This document shows positions 37,593-46,793 of a DNA stretch of 64,000 bases, piece after piece. The position numbers and the translations under genes were made by a program. Under the pieces are notes generated by a model. It was given only the letters and a program-made list of their open reading frames with translations. It did no database searches and had not been told where the DNA came from. Every line of letters starts with the position of its first letter. Position 1 is the first letter of the stretch. This DNA comes from Candidatus Leucobacter sulfamidivorax (lineage in GTDB: Bacteria; Actinomycetota; Actinomycetes; Actinomycetales; Microbacteriaceae), in the NCBI GenBank assembly GCA_016771945.1, contig QZLF01000001.1:887447-951446 (forward strand). Reading direction: 5' to 3'.

Positions 37593-40500
37593 ATGAATCA
37601 AGACTCGCAAGATTCTCCCCAGTGGAACCTCATCCCGCTCACCCCTGAGTATCTCGAAGCTGAGCACAGTGACTACGTCTCGGCACTTCAGGCTGCACTT
37701 GAAGACGATGAGATCCGCAACATCGCGCTGTCCGGCAACTACGGCGTCGGCAAGAGCAGCATCTTACGGGAACTCGGGAAGCGCCTTGACGGCCGCGTCG
37801 TCGAACTCTCGCTGTCGACGCTTGCACCGATCGAGGTATCAAAGCTCGATGAGTCGGTACCTATTCAGGCGACGACCCCGACCAATCGCATCCAGCAGGA
37901 GATCGTTAAACAGCTGCTCTACCGAGAGGATCCCAGCAAGACTCCTGCATCGCGGTTTCGCCGGATCGAACGCTTTCAGTGGCGGAGAGAACTCGGCACT
38001 GCCGCCCTGTTGGGCCTCGCCGTTGCCGTCGTATTCCTGCTGACCGGGTGGACCGCACAGATCGCGGCGACCTTCACGGCGCTGAACGATCTCGGGGTCT
38101 GGGCACACCTGATCGTCTGGGGTGCCGCGGCGATCGCCGTGCTGATGGTGCGCTGGCTGTTCTACGGGAAGCTCCGCATCAAGCAGTTCTCGGCGGGTGC
38201 GGCGACGGTCACCCTCGATGACAACTCCGTCTCATACTTCGATCAGTACCTCGACGAGATCGTCTACTTCTTCGACGTGACGGATCGTGACGTCGTGATC
38301 TTTGAGGACATCGACCGCTTCAACGACTCACACATCTTCGAGACGCTGCGCGCGCTCAATACTTTGCTCAACGCTTCGCCTCAGATCGAGAAGCCGATCC
38401 GCTTCATCTATGCGATCAAGGACAGCATCTTCGACCGAATCGGGCTGGAATCGGAAGGCCGCAAGCTCGAGACAGGCGTGCTCGCAATCGAGGATCCGGC
38501 GCAAGCCGAGGCGGTCCGTGCGAACCGCACCAAGTTCTTCGATCTCGTGATTCCGGTGGTTCCGTTCATCACGCATCGCAGTGCCCGGAATCTGGCGACC
38601 CAGTTGCTGGGCAAGATCGAGCACAAGGTGGCGCCGGAACTGCTCGATCTGGCTGCGCAGTACGTCCCTGACATGCGGCTGCTGAAGAACGTCCGCAACG
38701 AGTTCATCGTCTTCCGCGAGCGAATCTTCTCAGGCGACGGTGAGCAACTCGACCTGAGCGAGACCGACCTGTTCGCGATGATGCTCTACAAGAGCACGCA
38801 CCTCACGGACTTCGAGACGATCCGGCTCGGCAAGAGCAATCTGGACACTCTCTACAAGCTCAGTCGCGAGCTGGTAGCCGAGAACATCAAGCGGATCGAG
38901 GGCGAGCGTCGAGTGCTTCGACAGCGGCTTACGCGGATCAACGGAGCGGCAACTCGAAGCGCTCAGCTGGGAGATCACGTCGTGGCGCACGTCCAACGGG
39001 TTGTGGCTGCTGTCGGGTACCAGCGACAGAATGCGACGTATGTATTCGAGCGTCAGGGTAAATCCGTTGATGACCTCAAGAGCGTGCAGTTCTGGACGAG
39101 CTTCGTCGTGGCTGATGGCGACCCCGCGCTCCAGTGGCGAAACAATTACGGGCACACGCTGTCATTCACTCGGAGTCACCTCGCGACGGAACTGGGCGAT
39201 CCGCTAGACGCGGACAGTTGGAGCGAGGCGGATCGGAATTCGCTGAATGAACAGATCGAGGACAAGGCCGAGGAGATCAAGTTCCTACGGAGCGCCGACC
39301 TTGGAGACCTCGTGAGGCGTCCCGAGTTCCTTGTCACCCACGAGAAGACGGCGCGGTCGCTCACTTCTGTGGCCGAGGAACTCCTGAAGCCTGGGCTCGC
39401 GTACCAGCTGGTGCGTGCGGGATATCTCAACCGCAACTTCACGCTGTACACGTCGACCTTCCACGGCGACCGAGTGAGTCCGGCGGCAACGAACTTCATC
39501 ATCCACCACGTCGAGCGGGACCTGATGGATGAGCATTTTGAGCTCGGCCCGGAGGATGTCGACGCCGTTGTGCGGGAGCGAGGCAAGAGCGCGCTGAAAG
39601 AACCCGCGCTCTACAACATCGCGATCCTCGACCGTCTCCTTGCGGCCGACATTGACGCAGCCGACATCATGATTCGCTCGCTGGTTGGCTTGGGGAAGAG
39701 TCAGACGCAGTTCTTGCAGGCGTACCTGAATGCCAGTGAGCAGCGCTCACAACTCGTCCAGCGGTTTACGACGATGTCGTCGAGAGCGCTCGCCTACCTC
39801 GTGAACGAAGCGGAGCTGGATGAAGCTTCGCAGCTGTCGCTGGTGGATGCCGTCCTGGCGAACCCTTCGACATCCGCGCAGCGCACGGACGCGGGAGTTG
39901 TCGACTACCTGCGGACGCACTATGCAGAGTTTCCGACCCTCACCTCCGATACAACGACGTCTGCGCAAGCCGAACGCGTCGGAACGCTCTTCAGTGAGAC
40001 AGGGATTGTCGTGTCCGCGCTGAAGCCTCTCGGAGCAGGCGTTCGAGCATCGTTCGTTTCACGCAGTCTGTATGACATCACGCATGAGAACCTGACCATC
40101 GCGATTGGCAATGAGGAGACCGTGGCGCTCGACGTCATCCGATCGGCGGACAAGACGGTCTATGGCTATCTTCTTGAGCACGTGGGTACGTATCTGGCTG
40201 CGGTCGAGGGCTCCTCTGCGACGGTCGACACGCGTGAGCAGTTCATCGCTGTGCTTGAGGATCTACTCGAGCAAGGAGCGCCTCGTCTGGCCGACGTGGT
40301 TGAGCGTGCTGCGCCAGGTTGTCAGGTCGTCGATCTTGGTGCCATCTCCGAGGGAGCGTGGCCGGCGTTGGCCTTGCATCAGCGGTTCCCGGCAACGTTC
40401 AACAACGTGAGCCGATATGTTGTCGCTCTTGGAGTCGACGTCCACCTCGCTCCGCTGCTGGCCGCAGCAGGCATGATCACCGAGGTTGCGTCGGCTGACG

Positions 40501-41225
40501 AGGATGAGAAAATCACGTTGGCGACCACGATTCTCGCGGCACGTGAGCAGCTGCCAGCCGCAACGCTGCGCGCGGACCTTGTTGCTAGCTTGGAACTGGG
40601 CAGCTACCTCGATGCTGGGGAGATTGCGGCCGAGACGGGCGACTTGTTCGCGTTGCTGCTCAAGCACGATGTCATCTCGGACACCGCCGAGTCATACGAG
40701 CACCTTGCGACAACTGATTGGCCAACGCGAAGGGCGCTCATCTGCGAGTCAGCGAATTTCGCAACCTACATGACGCCGGAGCTGGTGCAGCCGGATCTCG
40801 CGGCGGTTCTGGCCGACGATGAAATCGATGACGCGATCAAGCGGCTGATCGTTGAGCGGTCTGCAGCGTACGCCGAGGTGGCTGGGCAACGCGGGCTGAA
40901 TGAATTGGCGCGACTCGCTGTGCAGTATGGGTGCACCATCCCATCCGCCGTAGTGCGGAAGATGGCGCAGGGCGGCGCTCCAGCGCGGCACATCGTGATC
41001 CTTCTCGAACCACACCTCGGCGCTCTTGCGCGCGGAGACCTCTTCGCAATCCTGCAGGGGATGGGCGGTGAGTACTCGAAGCTGACAACCGTGGGACGAA
41101 CCGCTCTACACATCTCAAACACCCCAGCAGACCGCGCGCTCCTTGAATGCCTGAAGGCGCACGGAATCGTCAGTTCGTATGATCCGGATGTCTCGCCTAT
41201 CAAGGTGAACAGGAAACACAAGTAG
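37593..41225 (+). CDS. YobI family membrane-anchored P-loop ATPase
   Basis: A 1210-residue protein starting 2 bp after hsdR. The NTPase has Walker A SGNYGVGKSS with K54 and a Walker B-like VVIFEDIDRF at about 234-243, typical of YobI/KAP-like STAND-type ATPases. Two hydrophobic segments at about 135-153 and 171-191 are inserted in the ATPase, so it is probably fixed to the inner face of the membrane. The 800-residue C-terminal half is helical, repeat-like and unrecognised. KAP-like NTPases are known in phage defence; coupling to a type I operon suggests a second-line or sensor role, which is inferred. Confidence 0.8.
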   Translation: MNQDSQDSPQWNLIPLTPEYLEAEHSDYVSALQAALEDDEIRNIALSGNYGVGKSSILRELGKRLDGRVVELSLSTLAPIEVSKLDESVPIQATTPTNRIQQEIVKQLLYREDPSKTPASRFRRIERFQWRRELGTAALLGLAVAVVFLLTGWTAQIAATFTALNDLGVWAHLIVWGAAAIAVLMVRWLFYGKLRIKQFSAGAATVTLDDNSVSYFDQYLDEIVYFFDVTDRDVVIFEDIDRFNDSHIFETLRALNTLLNASPQIEKPIRFIYAIKDSIFDRIGLESEGRKLETGVLAIEDPAQAEAVRANRTKFFDLVIPVVPFITHRSARNLATQLLGKIEHKVAPELLDLAAQYVPDMRLLKNVRNEFIVFRERIFSGDGEQLDLSETDLFAMMLYKSTHLTDFETIRLGKSNLDTLYKLSRELVAENIKRIEGERRVLRQRLTRINGAATRSAQLGDHVVAHVQRVVAAVGYQRQNATYVFERQGKSVDDLKSVQFWTSFVVADGDPALQWRNNYGHTLSFTRSHLATELGDPLDADSWSEADRNSLNEQIEDKAEEIKFLRSADLGDLVRRPEFLVTHEKTARSLTSVAEELLKPGLAYQLVRAGYLNRNFTLYTSTFHGDRVSPAATNFIIHHVERDLMDEHFELGPEDVDAVVRERGKSALKEPALYNIAILDRLLAADIDAADIMIRSLVGLGKSQTQFLQAYLNASEQRSQLVQRFTTMSSRALAYLVNEAELDEASQLSLVDAVLANPSTSAQRTDAGVVDYLRTHYAEFPTLTSDTTTSAQAERVGTLFSETGIVVSALKPLGAGVRASFVSRSLYDITHENLTIAIGNEETVALDVIRSADKTVYGYLLEHVGTYLAAVEGSSATVDTREQFIAVLEDLLEQGAPRLADVVERAAPGCQVVDLGAISEGAWPALALHQRFPATFNNVSRYVVALGVDVHLAPLLAAAGMITEVASADEDEKITLATTILAAREQLPAATLRADLVASLELGSYLDAGEIAAETGDLFALLLKHDVISDTAESYEHLATTDWPTRRALICESANFATYMTPELVQPDLAAVLADDEIDDAIKRLIVERSAAYAEVAGQRGLNELARLAVQYGCTIPSAVVRKMAQGGAPARHIVILLEPHLGALARGDLFAILQGMGGEYSKLTTVGRTALHISNTPADRALLECLKAHGIVSSYDPDVSPIKVNRKHK

Positions 41226-41309
41226 AGGAGCGCTGACCGACCTCGTCCCAGCTGGAGCTCGAGAAGCCGCCCGATCGCTGGAGGATCACCCCGTGGGAGA
41301 GAATGAAGC

Positions 41310-42341
41310 ATGAGGTTTCGTACAGCTGAAGGGGCAAGCCACGAGGGACGCGACGGTTCAGGGCACGAGCGTTTTCGCGTGTCGATTCCGTTCGACGAGC
41401 ACGGCTTCTTTGGGCGGCAATGTCCCTCATGCATGCAGATCTTCCGGATGCATGGCGAGGACTATCACCACCTGCCTGACGACTTGCAGCTGACCTGTCC
41501 GTACTGCGGGCACGTCAGCGAGCACTCGGAGTTCATGACCGAGCAGCAGCGGGATCGGGTCATGCAGGTTGCGCGAGACGCCGCGCTCCAGATGGTCAGC
41601 GACGCATTCAAGGGCCTGTCGCGCCGATCGACTGGATCGAGCCGACGGGGTGGGGTCACGGTTACCTTCCGTTCCAAGCCGTTCTACCCGCGACCGCTTC
41701 CTGGTATCAACGAGGAGTCGCTGATCCGCGAGCGTCGGTGCGAGACGTGCGGTGTACGGTACGCGGTGTTCGGCGAGCATCGCTTCTGCCCGGTGAGCGG
41801 GCTCCTTGCGCCCGGTGATATTGCGGCTGACGCTCTCGCTTCGGAAGAGGCCAAGCTGAGTGCGCTCTCTGCCATTCCGGCCGACCAGATTCCAATCCTT
41901 CGCGAACAAGGCGTGTTCGAGAGGATCAATGTCGACGTGCTTGGTCGAGTCGTTGGTGCCGTAGAGGCGTGCGCGTCATCGGTGTTCAGGAACCATGCGC
42001 TGAACGCGGAGGCGGCCCTCCGCGGGAAGGGGAACGTGTTTCAGCGGCTCGATGACCTGGCCGGACTATTCCGCGACGCGTTTGGCGTCGAACTTGCCAC
42101 AGTTGACGGAGTTCGCTGGCCAGAGTTAGTGCGCTTGTGGGCAGCCCGGCACGTCCACACTCACGCGGGAGGGCTCGTCGATGATCGTTACCTTCGTGCC
42201 GTTCCAGCGTCTCGCCTTGCGGCCGGTCAACGAGTTGTGGTCACGGATGCCGATGCTCACCTTGCCATCCAACAGGCTCGACTGCTCTGCGACGCGATCA
42301 CTCTCGTCGGCGGAACGCAGGCGTCCGTGCCCTCCGCGTAG
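41310..42341 (+). CDS. Zinc-ribbon protein with C-terminal HEPN-like domain
   Basis: A 343-residue protein I cannot match to a named family. CPSC near residue 37 with CPYC near residue 64 forms one zinc ribbon; CETCGVRYAVFGEHRFCP near residue 145 gives part of a second. The C-terminal helical domain ends in RHVHTHAGGLVDDRYL: R280-x4-H285 followed by G and D/Y positions is the pattern of HEPN-type RNase or abortive-infection domains. It follows the YobI gene by 84 bp on the same strand and may be the last gene of the defence operon. Function in RNA binding or cleavage is an inference. Confidence 0.7.
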   Translation: MRFRTAEGASHEGRDGSGHERFRVSIPFDEHGFFGRQCPSCMQIFRMHGEDYHHLPDDLQLTCPYCGHVSEHSEFMTEQQRDRVMQVARDAALQMVSDAFKGLSRRSTGSSRRGGVTVTFRSKPFYPRPLPGINEESLIRERRCETCGVRYAVFGEHRFCPVSGLLAPGDIAADALASEEAKLSALSAIPADQIPILREQGVFERINVDVLGRVVGAVEACASSVFRNHALNAEAALRGKGNVFQRLDDLAGLFRDAFGVELATVDGVRWPELVRLWAARHVHTHAGGLVDDRYLRAVPASRLAAGQRVVVTDADAHLAIQQARLLCDAITLVGGTQASVPSA

Positions 42342-42389
42342 GTGGAAACCGGCGCGTGGCGCGAATCTTCCTAACTTTTCTCCGACCGC

Positions 42390-42762
42390 TCACTCCCAGG
42401 TATGGAGGCGGGGATTCCATCGCCTTCTTGCCGCAGAGGAAAGCATCGGGTCGGCAAAGCCCGCGACCGCCGAGAGAACGTCGGCAAACGCTGCTGGGAG
42501 CTCGCCTTCGCGGCGGGATCGTATGCGCCACGCACGGTATTTCTGCTGAGCCCGTTCGTTCATCGGCGCAAGCGTGGGCAACAGGGGTGCGAGTGTGACT
42601 TTGCGGTGCTCGGCGACGGTCTCGATAGATGTGCGGAGTTCGCCTGCGTCGAGCGAGTGAAGTCGGGTGAGGGTGTAGACGTCAGCGAAGTCGCGCCAGC
42701 GAGTGTTGGCAACGCCGCGGTCGACGGCGGTGACGAGCTTCTCAGCGAGCACCATCGTCAGC
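42390..42762 (-). pseudogene. AbiEii/AbiGii toxin gene, 3' fragment (split by IS21-type element)
   Basis: This is the C-terminal part of a nucleotidyltransferase toxin (LTMVLAEKLVTAVDRGVANTRWRDFADVYTL; K and the RWRDFAD segment are typical of AbiEii). It is separated from its 5' part at 45408-45940 by a complete insertion sequence. Removing the element and one copy of the 6-bp duplication rejoins ...GYPLT and MVLAEK in frame and gives a 299-residue protein. The fragment has an internal ATG at 42755 but no likely function. Confidence 0.9.
42757..42762 (+). repeat. Target-site duplication (left copy)
   Basis: GTCAGC, repeated at 45408-45413 on the other side of the IS21-family element. Confidence 0.85.
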
Positions 42763-42850
42763 TGTTTAGCCGATGGTTCGGAAAGCGCCTGTGTGAGGAT
42801 CGGAAAGCGTGGGCGCGACGGTCGGAAAGCGTGCCGCCGCGCCCGAGCGC

Positions 42851-43630
42851 CTATCCGGTGTGAGTATCTTCCGCGTTCTCGGCCGCGGTGTGGCGGCGCA
42901 TGTTGGGGCCGGCCAGTTGCACGATCTCGGCATTGGAAATGATCCGGTTCAGGATGGATTCGGCGATGACGGCGTCGTGGAGCGATTTGTACCAGTCTTC
43001 GGGATCGAACTGGCTGGTCACCGCGGTGGAGCCTCTGCCTTCGCGTGCGGCGAGGATGTTGAGAAGCTCGGCCGCGGTCTCGCTGGTGATCGGCGTCGTG
43101 AGGAAGTCGTCGAGCACGAGCAGGTCGCAGGAGTGCAATTCATTCAGGAATCGGAGCCGTGCGGGGTCTGTGTGATGGTGGACGGCGAGCTGGTTGGCGA
43201 GGTCGTCGAGCCGGTAGTACCGGGCGGTGTAGTCGCGTCGGCAGGCGGCGTGCACGAGCGCTTGCGCGAGGTAGGACTTGCCCACGCTGGAGGACCCCAG
43301 GACGACGAGATTCGTGGTGCGGTCGATCCAGTGGCATGCGGCGAGACGGGCCACGACCTCACGGTTCAGGCTGCGGCCTTCGAGGTAGCGGATGTCTTCG
43401 ACGCAGGCGGCCGGGTTCGGGGTGCGGGACGCCTTCAACAGCTTCATCATGCGCCGCTCGCCCCTGGCTGTGGTCTCTTGCTCGAGGGCGTGGCGGATCT
43501 TCTGCGAGAACGTCCATTCATCGAAGGTGGGGTCGTTGGCGATGTCGATGACGGCTTCTCCGAACGCGGTCATCCGCAACCGGGTGAACAGGGGCATGTC
43601 ATCGATGGTGAGGTGTTGGTCACGCATCAT
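42851..43630 (-). CDS. istB: IS21-family helper ATPase IstB
   Basis: A 259-residue AAA+ protein. VVLGSSSVGKSYLAQAL is the Walker A, DLLVLDDFLT the Walker B, and FNQ-like sensor region ends with RIISNAEIVQLAGPNMR. It assists IstA in target choice. Its ATGATG start overlaps the istA stop by 11 bp, the usual translational coupling. Confidence 0.93.
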   Translation of the reverse strand: MMRDQHLTIDDMPLFTRLRMTAFGEAVIDIANDPTFDEWTFSQKIRHALEQETTARGERRMMKLLKASRTPNPAACVEDIRYLEGRSLNREVVARLAACHWIDRTTNLVVLGSSSVGKSYLAQALVHAACRRDYTARYYRLDDLANQLAVHHHTDPARLRFLNELHSCDLLVLDDFLTTPITSETAAELLNILAAREGRGSTAVTSQFDPEDWYKSLHDAVIAESILNRIISNAEIVQLAGPNMRRHTAAENAEDTHTG

Positions 43631-45269
43631 CACCCTCGATTCCCTGGTCGCGGCCGATGAGGTTGTCGAGGCTGAACGCGCTGATTCCGGCCAGGTGAGC
43701 ACGGCTGGTATCCCGCCCGGCGGGTGGGCGCGACGACGGCGGAGTATCCGCTCTGGCCCAGGCCTCTGGGTCTGTGGTGGGTCTGGCGTTCTGCTCGGCG
43801 CGGATCGCCGCGATGGCATGCTTCACGGCGGTGTAGCTGATCTGCCGGTGGGGGTCACCGTCCGTGAGCCTTCGGCAGGCGAGCTCGAGGAGCCCACGGT
43901 TCCCGCGCTTTCCGAGGTCGAGGATATTCATGCAGGAGCGGAACCCCTGCGCCTCGATCGTCTTCGAGTCCAGCAGGCGGGTCAGGGCTGTCACGGTTCC
44001 CGGGCCTGCTTTCGCGGCTTGGCGGAGGAAGTAGGCGCGGGTCCAGAGCCCTGCCTGATCTTCAAGGTAGGCGGGCGCATGCCCAGGGTCGGTGACGTAG
44101 CGATTGCGATGCCTGCCGCGCTGGTGGGTGGCGATCACTTCCCCGTCGGCGAGGACGTCGAGTGTGTCACCGACGATCCGCACGTCCACGCCGAGACCGG
44201 CGAACGCGTACGGAACGGAGTACTTGATGGTGTCGATCTGGATATGCCAGTCGCGATGCACCTTCGCTTTCCGCCACGACACCGGCTCCCACCGCTGTTC
44301 GGGCAGCTCGAGCAGCGCCGGCTTCTCGTGCTCGGCGAACCACTCCCAGCGCGATCGCTGATCCCCGCGGAACGGGGTTCGGTGGTTGATCCATTCCACC
44401 CGCTCGGCGATCGCTTCGTTCAGGTCGTCGAGCGAGGCGAACGAGCGGTCGGCGAGGTAGTGGATGACCCAGTTCGTGACGACCTTCACGCCGGATTCGA
44501 CGTGGCCCTTGTCTCTGGGGGCCGCGGATCTGGTCGGGACCGCAGCGGTCCGGTAATGCTCAAGGAACCCACTGTAGGAGGAGTTCACGTCCCGGGCCCG
44601 TTCGCTCTTGCTGATCTGGTTCGACGCCGTCGATGCGTTATCGGGCACCACCAGCAGCGTGACGCCGTCGATGTATTCAAACGCTCGCCGGTGCGCATCA
44701 GCCCAGGCAGGGAACTTCTCATCCAGGCACCCGTACGCGAACACGAGCCCGGAGTAGGGCAGCGACGCCACGAACACCGACACCGCAGACACCTCACCGG
44801 AGATCGGGTCGACGATCTGCATCCGAGTGCCCGCCCAGTCGACCTGCATCGTATGCCCGGGGACGTGCTGGATCGGGGCGGTGAGATCATTGACTCGCAC
44901 GTGCTCAGCGACGATCTGGCAGAACCGTTCATACCCATAGTGGCCGCGGCCATCGGCAGCATCGACGTGCAGATACTGCGCCCACAACACCTTCAGCGGA
45001 GGCTTGTTCCGCCCCAGCCTCGCAGCGACCACCTTGTCGATATCGACCGGCACGAACTCGCCGGTCACGCTCTTGCGCCCGTCAGAGAACAACCCGTCAA
45101 CGTCTTCGCGTGAGAGCGCGTCGACCTGGCTGACAGCCGTCAACTGGTGTTCGTCGAGCACACGACGGACCTTCGCGATCGTACGCTGCGAGCACCCCTG
45201 CCTGGCAGCGATCTCGCGATACGGGACCTTGTCCAGCACAAGCCGCATCAACTGGCGGTAATCGGTCAT
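43620..45269 (-). CDS. istA: IS21-family transposase IstA
   Basis: A 549-residue DDE transposase. The N-terminal helix-turn-helix (VPYREIAARQGCSQRTIAKV) binds the terminal repeats. Catalytic residues are D144 in MQVDWAG, the aspartate of VVPDN and the glutamate of DKGHVES. Full length, no frameshift. Confidence 0.95.
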   Translation of the reverse strand: MTDYRQLMRLVLDKVPYREIAARQGCSQRTIAKVRRVLDEHQLTAVSQVDALSREDVDGLFSDGRKSVTGEFVPVDIDKVVAARLGRNKPPLKVLWAQYLHVDAADGRGHYGYERFCQIVAEHVRVNDLTAPIQHVPGHTMQVDWAGTRMQIVDPISGEVSAVSVFVASLPYSGLVFAYGCLDEKFPAWADAHRRAFEYIDGVTLLVVPDNASTASNQISKSERARDVNSSYSGFLEHYRTAAVPTRSAAPRDKGHVESGVKVVTNWVIHYLADRSFASLDDLNEAIAERVEWINHRTPFRGDQRSRWEWFAEHEKPALLELPEQRWEPVSWRKAKVHRDWHIQIDTIKYSVPYAFAGLGVDVRIVGDTLDVLADGEVIATHQRGRHRNRYVTDPGHAPAYLEDQAGLWTRAYFLRQAAKAGPGTVTALTRLLDSKTIEAQGFRSCMNILDLGKRGNRGLLELACRRLTDGDPHRQISYTAVKHAIAAIRAEQNARPTTDPEAWARADTPPSSRPPAGRDTSRAHLAGISAFSLDNLIGRDQGIEGDDA

Positions 45270-45407
45270 GAAGAATCATTCCTCCCACCCCACGAACACT
45301 CGTCGAAGGGTTGAGAGTCATCATCGAGCAGCCACACGCGCTACCCGATGCTTACACGCACGCTTTCCGATCTCTACACAGGCGCTTTCCGAAGCGTCGT
45401 CCTAACA

Positions 45408-45413
45408 GTCAGC
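45408..45413 (+). repeat. Target-site duplication (right copy)
   Basis: GTCAGC, identical to 42757-42762. Together they show simple insertion into the toxin gene. Confidence 0.85.
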
Positions 45414-45940
45414 GGGTATCCGAGTAGTGCCAATGGCGGGAGGCCGAGATCGGTAACACGAGGCAGCTCGATGAGCTGGGGTGCTGGCCAGATAGGGTCG
45501 CCGAAGTTCACGTCCATTCCCACGGTCAGCCGGGCAGTGCCGAGCGTTGCTATGAGCTTGACCCGAACCCCGGCGTACTCGTCCTCGTCACGAATCGTTG
45601 TCGCGGTGACGCTCGCGGGATCGAACACGAGTCCGTCGGCAAGCTCTAACCTTGCGATGGCGCGGACACGTTCGGCGACCTCGTCAGGATCATCGGTGAG
45701 CCGGGTTGCTTGCAGATCGATGTCCTTCGTCGGGCGGCGTGCGGCGAAAGCGGCGAGCAGCACGCCGCCTTTCAGAACGAAGTCGTCGCGGTATTCAGAG
45801 GCTGCAATGCGTGCCAGCAGCCCTTCGAGCGCGTACAGGGTCATCAGCTCCTGCACGTCTCCGCCGGTTTGCCGGGCGAGCTTTCGGAGGGCGATGCTCG
45901 CGTCGCCCGCGGGAGTTCCATGCTGCGGGTTTGGACTCAT
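45408..45940 (-). pseudogene. AbiEii/AbiGii toxin gene, 5' fragment
   Basis: This fragment encodes the nucleotidyltransferase core of an AbiEii toxin: FVLKGGVLLAAFAARRPTKDIDLQA carries the GG...DxD-type active site (KGG, then DID). Read on into the insertion sequence it stops after about 11 foreign codons (stop near 45374). Its start overlaps the antitoxin stop as ATGA. As the C-terminal third is lost, the toxin is probably inactive, although a truncated protein could still be made. Confidence 0.9.
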
Positions 45941-46518
45941 AGCAGAACCTCCAAGGCCTGCTGGATTGCAGGGCGTGCCTTCGGGAACTCCTCGGCCATG
46001 GTGAGCAGTGAACCCGGACTGCTACCACGCCCGCGCAACCACCGTTTGAGCGCGCCGAGAGCGAGGTCGCTACCCCAAGCGTGACGCAGGCGGAACAGAT
46101 CGATGAGGGTCCGCTCAGCTGAGTAGAAGCCGATGGAAGATCCATCCGGTAACGCATGCTCGGTGCGGCCGATGTGGAACGTGTCTGCGTCGAAGCGGTG
46201 CCAGGCGATAGGCGCATGGTGGACGGTGACCGGTTGTGTGCCGCGGGGGATGGTGATGTCGCTTCGAGCGGGGATCTCGTCGGTCAGTTCGTGCAGCGAC
46301 AGTGCTGTTAGCAAACACAGCGTGGCCTCAGGTCTCTTTGCGGCGATGGCGATCCACGCTGCCGTTGTGTCGTCTGCAATCCCTGATCTGAGGAAGAGTC
46401 CAGGGGCGATGCGCTCGAACTCACCCGACTCAATCAACCGGTCGAGGCCATGCCGAGTGAGGCCCCGGGAGCCCAGATCGTTGTAGCTCAGTAGATTAGG
46501 CATCGTCGCGATGTCCAT
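45937..46518 (-). CDS. Type IV antitoxin, AbiEi family
   Basis: A 193-residue protein with an N-terminal winged helix (LGSRGLTRHGLDRLIESGEFERIAPGLFLR, seen as RHGLDRLIESGEFERI) and the AbiEi C-terminal region (IPRGTQPVTVHHAPIAWHRF, ERTLIDLFRLRHAWG). It represses its own operon and counteracts the AbiEii toxin without direct binding. The ATG at 46518 has GGAGG 6 bases upstream; ATG 46521 and GTG 46524 are closer. The antitoxin is intact while the toxin is disrupted. Confidence 0.88.
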   Translation of the reverse strand: MDIATMPNLLSYNDLGSRGLTRHGLDRLIESGEFERIAPGLFLRSGIADDTTAAWIAIAAKRPEATLCLLTALSLHELTDEIPARSDITIPRGTQPVTVHHAPIAWHRFDADTFHIGRTEHALPDGSSIGFYSAERTLIDLFRLRHAWGSDLALGALKRWLRGRGSSPGSLLTMAEEFPKARPAIQQALEVLL

Positions 46519-46545
46519 CATCACCTCCGACCAACAGAATCTTTT

Positions 46546-46564
46546 ACAGATACAGTCTACCTGT
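46546..46564 (-). promoter_or_regulatory. Inverted repeat upstream of the AbiE genes (operator candidate)
   Basis: ACAGATA (46546-46552) and TACCTGT (46558-46564) form an inverted repeat with one mismatch and a 5-base spacer, 28-46 bases upstream of the antitoxin start. AbiEi proteins bind inverted repeats at this place. Confidence 0.45.
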
Positions 46565-46793
46565 TATGGTTTCTGTTGACCAGCATCGGTTCGATCGACG
46601 TTGTGGCGTTGGCTGCCGGAGAAGGTGACCTCCAGTCGGTTCGGATAAAAACCGCACACAACCGCGATAAATGTGATCGGATTGTATCCATGAATGATCA
46701 GCCGAGAACGCTGGGAGCCGTCGTCCGGATCGAACGATGAGTCACGCTACCTGCGTCGGCCTTCACGATGCTCCTCGAAGAAGTACCACCGCC

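Larger units (their letters stand above)
42763..45407 (-). mobile_element. IS21-family insertion sequence, 2645 bp
   Basis: Both ends begin TGTT and continue into related terminal repeats: CGGAAAGCG occurs at 42779, 42801 and 42823 at one end, and as CGCTTTCCG at 45361 and 45383 at the other. Multiple terminal repeats of this kind bind the IstA transposase. The flanking 6-bp duplication GTCAGC and the istA-istB gene order fix the borders. Both genes look intact, so the copy could still move. Confidence 0.93.
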
